Below, in pieces: positions 1 to 6,904 of a stretch of DNA of 14,525 nt. The translations under genes were made by a program, and so were the position numbers. The notes beneath the pieces are model-generated. The model was given only the letters and a program-made list of their open reading frames with translations, had not been told where the DNA came from and made no database searches. The stretch spans positions 1 through 14,525 of the forward strand of contig JAUYSE010000185.1 of NCBI GenBank assembly GCA_030696465.1. The letters are read 5' to 3'. Numbering within the stretch: the first letter of the stretch is position 1; the number at the start of each line of letters is the position of its first letter. The DNA comes from Legionellaceae bacterium (lineage in GTDB: Bacteria > Pseudomonadota > Gammaproteobacteria > Legionellales > Legionellaceae).

Positions 1-108
1 AAAATTCTGCGAGGGATCTCCTTGCCGCTGGGATCGATCTGTCTGCGGGAGATCTCTCGCAGAATTTCATGTGGTTTATTTCTGGCCTTAGACTGGCTCG
101 AGATGACG
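1..108 (+). repeat. Dispersed palindromic element, copy 1 (cut by window start)
   Basis: This is the right part of a MITE-like palindromic element that also occurs at 10731-10810 (half copy) and 13974-14119 (full copy, opposite orientation). The terminal sequence ACTGGCTCGAGATGACG (92-108) is the reverse complement of the left end of copy 3. Bases 2-20 (AAATTCTGCGAGGGATCTC) pair with 49-67 as a 19-base stem with a single G-T pair, around the shared core CTGGGATCGATCTG. There is no reading frame in it. The left end lies outside the window, so its full length is unknown. Whether it is mobilised by a transposase encoded elsewhere is inference. Confidence 0.8.
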
Positions 109-166
109 TGCTATTTTGGGAGCACTGGGCTCTAACGCACAAAAAAAGGAATTCTGGGAAAGTTTT

Positions 167-201
167 CTAGACCCTAGACCCTAAACCCTAAACCCTAAAC
201 C
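167..201. repeat. Tandem heptamer array, (CCCTARA)n, telomere-like
   Basis: A partial unit (CTAGA, 167-171) is followed by CCCTAGA (172-178) and three exact CCCTAAA units (179-185, 186-192, 193-199), then CC. CCCTAAA is the complement of the plant-type telomere heptamer TTTAGGG, but here the array is internal and sits in bacterial DNA. It overlaps the 3' end of the adenosine deaminase gene: the stop codon of that minus-strand gene (195-197) is formed by the last CCCTAAA unit. The likeness to a telomere is probably coincidental local tandem duplication. Confidence 0.85.
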
Positions 202-1694
202 AGTTTCTTGCTCGATAATACATTCTTCCTTGAAAACTCCATTTGCTCAAAAGCAGAAAGTTCTGTTTCTAACTTATATTGTAGTTGTGCCTTTGGGCTC
301 TCTTGAATAAAATGCTGGCAAGCGGCGCTTTCTAGCATTTGACACTCTTTTACGGGAATAGCTTTCTCAGCATTACCCCAAATACTTTTTCCGGGTAAAA
401 AGCTATAGGTTAAACTATTACGATTGATTTGTTTTATCTCAGCGTAATCAAGGCCAAAATGTAAAACAGCATCAACATATTGTTGCGTGAGATTCGTGCG
501 CAAAATCCCTTCATCATCACTTGAAAAAACGACCGGCACGTGATGCTTGAGATAAAAAGACAAGGGATGTGTGTGTTCATCTAGGTTAAGGAGTATTCGG
601 TTACTAGAAAACAACACTTCCACCGCGATATTTTTTTCAGCCATCTGTTGTGCAAGTTGTTCGGCTTGTTTTTCTAGCATAATATCTGAGCCGTGTCCGA
701 TGCGTTCTGCATGGCCGATATTCACCGCTTCTTCAATATGGAATTGTAAATCTTTCGCGTTGACGAGTTCAGGGGTTAATTCACCTGCGTGTAATGCAAT
801 ATGCACAGAAGGGTATTGCGCGTGCAGAAAATTAAAGAGCTGCATATGCTCTGTGTAGTCACTCAGTGAAATAGGACCATCTTCTGCTTGTACAAAATTA
901 ATACCTGCAATTTCTGGATCTTGATTGGCCAGTGCAAAACCTAAGAGTAGCTGTGGAAAGAGGGTTTGTAAGTGCTGCTCTCTGAGTGCATGATATTGAA
1001 AACGTACTTGTACTTGACAGGCGAGATCAGGATGCGGACTATCGCAGCCTAAGATTTTTCGTGCCTCTGGTAGAATAGAATTCATTTCTTGGGCGGTTTC
1101 TTGAATGCTTTTTTGAAATAAAGGATCTTGCAGCAAACGTTTGGTATTTTCTTTAAAATCTGCAGGGCTATTTGTGTGTACCACTTGTGAAGTTTGTATG
1201 GGGGTACTGGGTAATATCATAGGTTCTAAATATAATATATGTTGTTGCGCTGCATTACGCATCACTTGTGCCAGTAACTCTGCTCGATGTTCATTAACCA
1301 ACGCAAAAATTTTAAAGAAAGACGCAAAAAAGTGATCATGCGCCGTTTCTTGTTGTGCGTGGAAATTTTTTAAGGTCCAGGCCTCAATGGTTTTTTCATA
1401 GAGCTTAGGATGCTTCGGGAGTTCGCTCAGTAAAATACCTGGACAAGGATGTGCATGGTCAGCTGAGAAGGTATCGGTGTGTATGCAAAAATCACCGTCC
1501 TTGCCAGCAGCAATCATCGCCTCTGCAGAAGCGCCACCCATAAGATGATAATGAAGATCTCCCCCTTTAGGCATTTTCTCAAGGAGTGTATATAACAATC
1601 TTGGATTTTGCGGTAAATGGGGAGTGCTGATAGAGGGGGGGGTTGCCCAAACTGAAAAGTTTAGGCAACTTAAAAATATACATATTCGTTTCAT
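195..1694 (-). CDS. Exported adenosine deaminase family protein
   Basis: This is a metal-dependent deaminase of the adenosine deaminase (amidohydrolase) family, expected to convert adenosine to inosine. Visible motifs are the zinc-binding HxH (H48, H50 in KGGDLHYHLMGG), HAGE at 302-305 (third zinc histidine and catalytic glutamate), RIGHG at 331-335 (catalytic histidine H334) and SSDDEG at 391-396 (acidic metal/base residues). The first ~17 residues, with a basic start and a hydrophobic run ending near WATPP, look like a signal peptide, so the enzyme probably acts in the periplasm or outside. At 499 residues it is longer than cytosolic adenosine deaminases (about 330-350) and nearer in size to the secreted ADGF/ADA2 type. 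The start codon overlaps the stop of the protease gene (ATGA, 1691-1694), so translation is probably coupled. An 8-base C run lies at codons 18-20. The exact substrate is inferred. Confidence 0.85.
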   Translation of the reverse strand: MKRICIFLSCLNFSVWATPPSISTPHLPQNPRLLYTLLEKMPKGGDLHYHLMGGASAEAMIAAGKDGDFCIHTDTFSADHAHPCPGILLSELPKHPKLYEKTIEAWTLKNFHAQQETAHDHFFASFFKIFALVNEHRAELLAQVMRNAAQQHILYLEPMILPSTPIQTSQVVHTNSPADFKENTKRLLQDPLFQKSIQETAQEMNSILPEARKILGCDSPHPDLACQVQVRFQYHALREQHLQTLFPQLLLGFALANQDPEIAGINFVQAEDGPISLSDYTEHMQLFNFLHAQYPSVHIALHAGELTPELVNAKDLQFHIEEAVNIGHAERIGHGSDIMLEKQAEQLAQQMAEKNIAVEVLFSSNRILLNLDEHTHPLSFYLKHHVPVVFSSDDEGILRTNLTQQYVDAVLHFGLDYAEIKQINRNSLTYSFLPGKSIWGNAEKAIPVKECQMLESAACQHFIQESPKAQLQYKLETELSAFEQMEFSRKNVLSSKKLV

Positions 1695-3001
1695 CTGTGT
1701 GCTACCGCTAATCCTTTAAGTATTGTCAATGCTGCATAGAGCTGATAATCTTCATGGAGCAAGGCCTGATCTTTATCAGATGTTTTTTCAGCTTTGCTTT
1801 CTGTTTTATTTGCAATATGCCCCTGTAAACTGGCCTCAGAAAAATCGTCAATATTTGTTTTTGTCAGTACTGAATTAGGGATAGTCATTTCATCCACATA
1901 AATATCGGGCGTAATGCCTTTTGCCTGAATAGAGATGCCTGAGGGAGTATAATAAAGCGCGGTTGTTAATTTGATGGCAGTTTTATCGTCTAGAGGAAGA
2001 ACTGTTTGTACAGAGCCTTTCCCAAAACTTTGTGTGCCGACAATAATTGCACGTTTATTATCTTTTAATGCTCCTGCGACAATCTCTGCTGCGGATGCCG
2101 ACCCATTATTAATGAGTACGACCAGAGGCGCATTATGTAAGATGTCTCCAGTATTTGCAAGTGCAGTAAAACGAGAGCCTGGCAAGCGCCCTTCGGTGTA
2201 GACAATCAACTCTTCTTTTTTAGGATTTTTATCTAGAAAAGAATCAGAAACTTGAATAGCAGAATCTAATAAACCACCAGGATTATTGCGTAAATCTAAA
2301 ATTAATCCTTTGAGCGATCCACCTGCTTCTTTTTGTAATTGGTCAATACCCTTAATCATTTCTTCGCTGGTTAAGGCTTGGAATTGAGAAAGGCGTACAT
2401 AGCCATATTTTTGATCGAGAAGCGAGCTTTTAACACTTTGAATAACGATTTTTTCTCGATGTAGGCTTAAATTGATAGGTTTTGGAGTGCCTTTACGTAA
2501 TAAGGTAAGGGCCACTTCGCTTCCTATTTTTCCACGCATAAGAGTAACGGCTTGTTGAAGATTTAAGCCGTGCACAGAGGTAGCCCCAATTTTAATAATA
2601 TAATCACCAGATTTAATATGTGCTTTAGAAGCAGGAGTGTCTACCAAAGCGGTGATCACTTTGATAACGCCGTCTTGCATGGTGACCTCAAGACCTAGTC
2701 CACCAAATTCACCGGTGGTGGAAGTTTGTAACTCTTTCAGCTCGTCTTCGTCTAAATAAGCAGAGTGCGGATCTAAGCCCGTGAGCATGCCGCGAATGGC
2801 ATTATTAAACAATTCTTTATCATCGACGGGTTTAACATAATATTTTTTGATTTGATGGATCGCGTTGGAGAATCTTTGTACATCCTCGAGAGGAACCTCA
2901 GAGTTCTCATCAGAAGCTTCAGCAAATACGGGATAAAAACTACTGATTCCTGTGACAAGAAATGCATACATGGTATAACGATACAAGCATGAGTGAGGCA
3001 T
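1691..3001 (-). CDS. ctpA: C-terminal processing peptidase, S41 family (CtpA-like)
   Basis: This is a periplasmic tail-specific serine protease that cleaves proteins at their C-termini; in related bacteria such enzymes trim envelope proteins and murein hydrolases. Layout: N-terminal hydrophobic signal segment (about 11-28), an N-terminal helical region containing GLDPHSAYL (75-83), a PDZ domain (about 93-170, with EFGGLGLEV), then the S41 core. LDLRNNPGGLL (236-245) and NNGSASAAEI (298-307) are family motifs. Catalytic Ser303 and Lys328 (SFGKGSVQ) are 25 residues apart as in Tsp and CtpB, and Gln332 fits the third catalytic residue. Length 436 is normal for the CtpA group. A clear Shine-Dalgarno (AAGGGAGA) lies just before the ATG at 3001. 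The gene lies downstream of gpmI in the same direction after a 216-base gap, and is coupled to the deaminase gene by a 4-base overlap. Confidence 0.93.
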   Translation of the reverse strand: MPHSCLYRYTMYAFLVTGISSFYPVFAEASDENSEVPLEDVQRFSNAIHQIKKYYVKPVDDKELFNNAIRGMLTGLDPHSAYLDEDELKELQTSTTGEFGGLGLEVTMQDGVIKVITALVDTPASKAHIKSGDYIIKIGATSVHGLNLQQAVTLMRGKIGSEVALTLLRKGTPKPINLSLHREKIVIQSVKSSLLDQKYGYVRLSQFQALTSEEMIKGIDQLQKEAGGSLKGLILDLRNNPGGLLDSAIQVSDSFLDKNPKKEELIVYTEGRLPGSRFTALANTGDILHNAPLVVLINNGSASAAEIVAGALKDNKRAIIVGTQSFGKGSVQTVLPLDDKTAIKLTTALYYTPSGISIQAKGITPDIYVDEMTIPNSVLTKTNIDDFSEASLQGHIANKTESKAEKTSDKDQALLHEDYQLYAALTILKGLAVAHR

Positions 3002-3217
3002 TGTTATTCTCCCTTATAGACCCTTAACTGCTTTTTCGTTCACTCTTCGCTCTTGCGCTTTCGGCGTTGTTGCTCGCTCACCATTAGTCATGGACTGCGA
3101 GTACACCCCCTTGGCTTGTTCGCTAGCGCCCCGACGAAAACCCAATTGCTGTGAGTACATTTTTCAGTATAGAGTATCTTTTTTATTTTCGCGTTAGAAA
3201 AGAATTCTTTTTTTATA
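3002..3217 (-). other. Intergenic spacer between gpmI and ctpA; no clear gene
   Basis: This 216-base stretch has no recognisable gene. In many gammaproteobacteria the murein-hydrolase activator envC lies between gpmI and the ctpA protease; no trace of an EnvC protein is visible here. On the minus strand a 25-codon frame (3014-3091, starting MTNGERATTPKAQE) ends in a TAA touching the ctpA Shine-Dalgarno, but it has no ribosome site of its own. An A/T palindrome AAAAGAATTCTTTT (3198-3211) lies just after gpmI; it has no GC stem and is a poor terminator. Confidence 0.5.
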
Positions 3218-4738
3218 TTATTTTTTCAATAAAGGTATTCCGGTCATCGTTTCAGGAATGGGTATATTGAGCACCTGCAATACGGTAGGAGCGATATCTA
3301 TGAGACTGCCATGTTTTCGTGCGATTTTCCAGTGTTGATTAATACAGAGAAACGGAACCGGCTCACAAGTATGTGCCGTATGAGGTTGTTGAATGTCGTC
3401 ATCATACATGATTTCAGCATTGCCATGATCAGCCGTGATCAACACCGTACCATCCTTAGGGAGCGCCTTTACAATTTGCTCCATACATTGATCTAAACAA
3501 GAAATAGCAATTTTGGTGGCGTCTAAATCACCGGTATGTCCGACCATATCCGCATTGGCAAAATTAGCGATAATAACATCATAGTGCGGTAAGGCATCGA
3601 CAATGGCTTCAGCGATACTTTCGGCACTCATTTTGGGTTGTTGATCATAAGTAGCAACGCGAGGAGAGGGGATAAGAATACGTTCTTCATCGCTAAAAGG
3701 TTTTTCTTCGCCACCATTCAAGAAAAAAGTAACATGTGCATATTTTTCGGTTTCGGCAATACGTAATTGTTTTTTATGATGTTTGCTCAGTACTTCGCCC
3801 AAAGTATCGTGGTGTATCAAGGGAGGGAAGATCGGGGTGGTTGGCAGCGCCTCACTGTAACGCGTCATACTGATAAACTGATGTAGCTTTGGAGTGTTTT
3901 TACGTGAAAAATGGGTAAAATTTGGATTAAGGAACGCTTCTGTCAGTTGACGTGCTCGATCGGCCCTGTAGTTAAAAAAGAGAACGGTATCGCCAGAGGC
4001 AATAGGCGCTGGTTTTCCAATCAGAGTGGGTGGAATAAATTCATCAAAGATATTTTGTTCATAGAAAGTAGCGAGCGCGGTTTCTGGCGTATCAAAATGA
4101 GAGTTGCTGGTGCCGTCCGTGAGTAATTCATAGACTGGTGCAATACGTGCCCAGCGTGAATCGCGATCCATGGCATAATAACGCCCAGTGATTGAAGCAA
4201 CACGTGCTTGAGGAAAGCGGGTGCGTAGTTCTTCTAGTGTGGGCAGAGCACTTTGCGGTGGGGTATCGCGTCCATCTAAAAAGAGATGAAGATAGATTTT
4301 ATCCAGATGGTCTTTAAAGAACTCCAGTAAGGCCCAGAGGTGTTTTTCGTGACTGTGTACGCCGCCAGGAGAGGCTAATCCTATCAGATGTAGGGCATGT
4401 GGTGTTGTGTTAAGATCTTTTAAAAGAGATTTTAATACCGAATTGTTTGTAAAAGTGCCATTGTATAGAGCGTTATCAATACGGGTTAAATCTTGTTCGA
4501 TGATGTGTCCGGCACCGATGTGCATATGGCCTACTTCAGAATTGCCCATTTGACCTTCAGGAAGACCTACTGCTGGGCCAGAGGCCTCTAGCAAGGCATG
4601 TGGATAGTCATGCCACCATTGATCCCAGTGAGGAGTTTTGGCTTGTATAATGGCGTTATGCATGCTTTGAGAACGATATCCCCATCCATCTAAAATTAGT
4701 AATACAAGCGGCGCTGCAGACATAGAAAAAATGCTCAT
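3218..4738 (-). CDS. gpmI: 2,3-bisphosphoglycerate-independent phosphoglycerate mutase
   Basis: This cytosolic glycolytic enzyme interconverts 3- and 2-phosphoglycerate through a phosphoserine intermediate and two metal ions. Motifs run in the order expected of the alkaline-phosphatase superfamily mutase: LLILDGWGYR (metal ligand D17), GNSEVGH with nucleophile Ser67, GGVHSH (125-130), DGRDTPP (155-161), GRYYAMDRD (185-193), NYRADRARQ (256-264, substrate arginines), FANADMVGH (393-401) and ADHGNAE (436-442). At 506 residues it is full length (family about 510). The start at 4738 is used here; ATG at 4723 (MSAAPLVLLILDG) is equally possible because neither has a strong Shine-Dalgarno. It is transcribed away from uppS. 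Confidence 0.96.
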   Translation of the reverse strand: MSIFSMSAAPLVLLILDGWGYRSQSMHNAIIQAKTPHWDQWWHDYPHALLEASGPAVGLPEGQMGNSEVGHMHIGAGHIIEQDLTRIDNALYNGTFTNNSVLKSLLKDLNTTPHALHLIGLASPGGVHSHEKHLWALLEFFKDHLDKIYLHLFLDGRDTPPQSALPTLEELRTRFPQARVASITGRYYAMDRDSRWARIAPVYELLTDGTSNSHFDTPETALATFYEQNIFDEFIPPTLIGKPAPIASGDTVLFFNYRADRARQLTEAFLNPNFTHFSRKNTPKLHQFISMTRYSEALPTTPIFPPLIHHDTLGEVLSKHHKKQLRIAETEKYAHVTFFLNGGEEKPFSDEERILIPSPRVATYDQQPKMSAESIAEAIVDALPHYDVIIANFANADMVGHTGDLDATKIAISCLDQCMEQIVKALPKDGTVLITADHGNAEIMYDDDIQQPHTAHTCEPVPFLCINQHWKIARKHGSLIDIAPTVLQVLNIPIPETMTGIPLLKK

Positions 4739-4758
4739 TTTGAAAGGTTTAAGGATAG

Positions 4759-4786
4759 ATCATAACGATTGCATTGTATTTTGCAA
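4759..4786 (-). promoter_or_regulatory. Putative sigma-70 promoter of gpmI
   Basis: On the minus strand, TTGCAA (4781-4786) and TATGAT (4759-4764) are separated by 16 bases, 20 bases upstream of the gpmI ATG at 4738. The -10 matches consensus at 5 of 6 positions and the -35 at 4 of 6. The call rests on position and motif only; it would leave a very short leader. Confidence 0.4.
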
Positions 4787-4894
4787 CAGAAGCGTTAAAA
4801 TATTCCCTTTTTTGTAACTGCTTACTTCGCAACCGGAAACGGCCATATTGGGTGCATCTCGAGCGAGTAGTTACCTTTATTAAGGTATTGTATT

Positions 4895-5614
4895 TTGAAC
4901 GCTAGCTTGCCACAACATATTGCCATTATTATGGACGGAAATGGCCGTTGGGCCCGTGAACGTGGGCTTGAGCGCATAGAAGGGCATGTTGCTGGGGTGG
5001 AAGCCGCTAAAAAAGTAGTACAAGCCTGTCTAGATTCCGCAATACCTGTTGTCAGTTTATTTGCATTCAGCAGTGAAAACTGGATGCGCCCGCAAGGGGA
5101 AGTAGACTTTCTGATGCAGCTGTTTATAAAAGCCTTAGAAAAAGAAACCGAAACCATTCATGGACAAAACGTACGCATCAAATTTATTGGTGATCGCGCG
5201 GGTTTATCCCCTGTTTTGGTCGAACGTATGCAGCGTGCAGAAGATCTTACGCAACAGAATCAACGTTTAACCTTAAATTTAGTTATCAATTATGGGGGAC
5301 GTTGGGATATCGTACACGCTGCAAAACGTTTAGCGCAGCAAGTACAAGATGGGATGTTATCTCTCAATGACATAGATGAAGCTTTATTTTCTTCGCACTT
5401 ATCGACCGCCGATGTCCCCGATCCAGACTTGTTGATTCGTTCTAGTGGAGAACAGCGGATCAGTAACTTTTATTTATGGCAAATGGCCTATACCGAATTA
5501 TACTTCACTGAAGTATATTGGCCGGATTTTTCAGTGGAACATTTTAAACAGGCCTTAGAATGCTTTCAGCAGCGGCAACGTCGTTATGGTTTGGTAGGAG
5601 AATCAGATGTTTAA
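4895..5614 (+). CDS. uppS: Undecaprenyl diphosphate synthase (cis-prenyltransferase)
   Basis: UppS adds isopentenyl units in cis to farnesyl diphosphate to make the C55 lipid carrier of peptidoglycan and other surface polymers, acting at the inner face of the cytoplasmic membrane. All key residues of the E. coli enzyme are found at a constant offset of 12: D14 (MDGNGRWA), H31, N62 in SSENW, R65, R182 and R188 with S190 (RSSGEQRISNF), and E201 (ELYF). Length 239 is normal. The start is TTG (4895), the only one giving the full N-terminus before MDGNG, with AAGG at 4882-4885, 9 bases upstream. Its last 8 bases overlap cdsA. The usual frr upstream is replaced by divergent gpmI. Confidence 0.96.
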   Translation: MNASLPQHIAIIMDGNGRWARERGLERIEGHVAGVEAAKKVVQACLDSAIPVVSLFAFSSENWMRPQGEVDFLMQLFIKALEKETETIHGQNVRIKFIGDRAGLSPVLVERMQRAEDLTQQNQRLTLNLVINYGGRWDIVHAAKRLAQQVQDGMLSLNDIDEALFSSHLSTADVPDPDLLIRSSGEQRISNFYLWQMAYTELYFTEVYWPDFSVEHFKQALECFQQRQRRYGLVGESDV

Positions 5615-6395
5615 ACAACGTTTTTGGACAGCTTTGAGTCTTATCCCTTTAGTCTGCTTTGGGATTTTATATGCACCTTCATGGGTTTTACAAAGTATAG
5701 TGTTGGCGATTACAGTGGCGTGTTTTTGGGAGTGGTCTTCGCTGGTTCCTTTAACACAGCAAGTGGCACGTGGTGCTTATGTCCTTATAGGTTTACTCTG
5801 CACCCTGGGTTTAGGATGGGTTTTTGCGCCTTTTTGCTGGTTTTCTTTGGGTCTTTGGGGCCTATTAAGCTGGGCCATAGCTCGTTATCCTCAGTCTAGT
5901 CGTTATTGGGCCTATAATGCAGTTGTTTTATTTTTAGGTATTTTATTGTTGAGCGTTTTTGCGCAAAGCTTAATTAAATTACTGTCTTTTGGTATAGAGG
6001 GTCGTTATTGGCTATTGTTTTTATTGTGTTTTGTTTGGGCTTGTGACACCGCTGCATATATTTTTGGAAAATGTTGGGGCCGCCGCAAGTTAATTCCACA
6101 AGTGAGTCCAGGCAAAACTGTTGAAGGCTTGTTCGGTGCTGCGGTAGTTGCTGGGCTAGTGTTTGCGGCAGGAATTTTTCTCTTAACGCTTCCTTGGATC
6201 ATGATGTCCTATTGCTTGGGTTTAGTGCTGGTGGCTTTAGTCGGCGATTTGCTTATTAGTATGTTAAAAAGGCGCGTAGGCTTGAAAGATACAGGCGCTT
6301 GTCTTCCTGGTCATGGGGGCATCTTAGATCGTTTAGATAGTCTTATCGCAACTGCGCCGTTTTTTTATGCCTTACTTTTGTGGCTGGTGATTTAG
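5607..6395 (+). CDS. cdsA: Phosphatidate cytidylyltransferase (CDP-diglyceride synthase)
   Basis: CdsA is an integral inner-membrane enzyme that makes CDP-diacylglycerol from phosphatidic acid and CTP, the branch point of phospholipid synthesis. Several hydrophobic segments fill residues 8-140 and 175-215. WACDTAAY (144-151) and SPGKTVEG (167-174) are conserved blocks, and the C-terminal signature is complete: S218, K221-R222, K227-D228, then LPGHGGILDRLD (233-244). Length 262 is normal. The ATG at 5607 has a good AGGAG (5596-5600) inside the end of uppS, so the two genes are translationally coupled. The dxr or rseP gene that often follows is absent; repeat debris and a new promoter follow instead. 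Confidence 0.95.
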   Translation: MFKQRFWTALSLIPLVCFGILYAPSWVLQSIVLAITVACFWEWSSLVPLTQQVARGAYVLIGLLCTLGLGWVFAPFCWFSLGLWGLLSWAIARYPQSSRYWAYNAVVLFLGILLLSVFAQSLIKLLSFGIEGRYWLLFLLCFVWACDTAAYIFGKCWGRRKLIPQVSPGKTVEGLFGAAVVAGLVFAAGIFLLTLPWIMMSYCLGLVLVALVGDLLISMLKRRVGLKDTGACLPGHGGILDRLDSLIATAPFFYALLLWLVI

Positions 6396-6433
6396 CCGGG
6401 AAAACGCGGCTTAGTCGTAAATATCCGAGCCGT

Positions 6434-6453
6434 GACCGTGAGGGAGCGGAGCA
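6434..6453 (+). repeat. Short dispersed repeat, half copy
   Basis: GACCGTGAGGGAGCGGAGCA is identical over 20 bases to 10568-10587. There it forms the left arm of a long hairpin; here no matching right arm follows, so this is a truncated copy. It lies 38 bases after cdsA in the 155-base spacer before bolA. Confidence 0.7.
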
Positions 6454-6497
6454 CTTTTGAGTTTGAGAGGATCTTTGCCTGGGTGATGGAGGGGCTG

Positions 6498-6526
6498 TTG
6501 ACAGGGTTGAATAATTATTCTATTAT
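6498..6526 (+). promoter_or_regulatory. Sigma-70 promoter of bolA-permease operon
   Basis: A perfect -35 TTGACA (6498-6503), a 17-base spacer and TATTAT (6521-6526, 5 of 6) precede bolA by 30 bases. The start site would be near 6533, giving a leader of about 24 bases. This implies that bolA and the permease are transcribed independently of uppS-cdsA. Confidence 0.75.
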
Positions 6527-6556
6527 TAAGCATAACTATTCAATAGGGCAATGGTG

Positions 6557-6904
6557 ATGTCTCAAGTATCTTACCTAGAATCTCTTTTAAAACAGGCTTT
6601 GCAGCCCAGTCATTTAGAAGTTCTTAATGAATCCCACCAGCATAGTGTGCCTGCAGGCTCAGAAACCCATCTGGCAATAATTGCAGTTGCAGAATGCTTT
6701 GTCGGGCAAAGTTTATTGCAGCGGCATCGCAAAATATATGAGATTTTGCAGTCAGACCCAGCGCAGGTGAAAACCCCTTCCGCGCAAACCTTACCTGCCG
6801 GCTTACATGCCTTGCGCTTACAATTGTACACCCCAGAAGAATATGCAGCACAAGATAGCATTCCAAGTGCACCCACTTGTCGAGGAGGGTTTCATGCCTC
6901 TTAA
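6557..6904 (+). CDS. bolA: BolA family protein
   Basis: This is a small BolA-domain protein. The family works with monothiol glutaredoxins in iron-sulfur handling, and E. coli BolA is also a stress-induced morphogene and transcription regulator. The sequence follows E. coli BolA closely: LEVLNESHQHSVPAGSETH (20-38), RHRKIYEIL (56-64), LHALRLQLYTPEEY (83-96) and a terminal CRGGF (108-112). About 11 extra residues (66-80) precede the last strand, giving 115 residues against 105 in E. coli. Start choice: ATG at 6551 lies only 2 bases from AGGG (6545-6548), whereas ATG at 6557 lies 8 bases away and is preferred; 6551 would add two residues. The stop lies inside the permease gene (11-base overlap). 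Confidence 0.9.
   Translation: MSQVSYLESLLKQALQPSHLEVLNESHQHSVPAGSETHLAIIAVAECFVGQSLLQRHRKIYEILQSDPAQVKTPSAQTLPAGLHALRLQLYTPEEYAAQDSIPSAPTCRGGFHAS

Noticed and set aside
3198..3211. AAAAGAATTCTTTT palindrome as a gpmI terminator
   Set aside because: The stem is nearly all A-T and would be unstable; a T run alone is not enough to call a terminator.
6395..6410. Small hairpin GCCG...CGGC overlapping the cdsA stop
   Set aside because: Only four base pairs and no U run, so not supported as a terminator.
6807..6893. 29-codon N-terminal extension of the permease inside bolA
   Set aside because: The extension has no transporter homology, and an excellent Shine-Dalgarno (6882-6889) serves the ATG at 6894.
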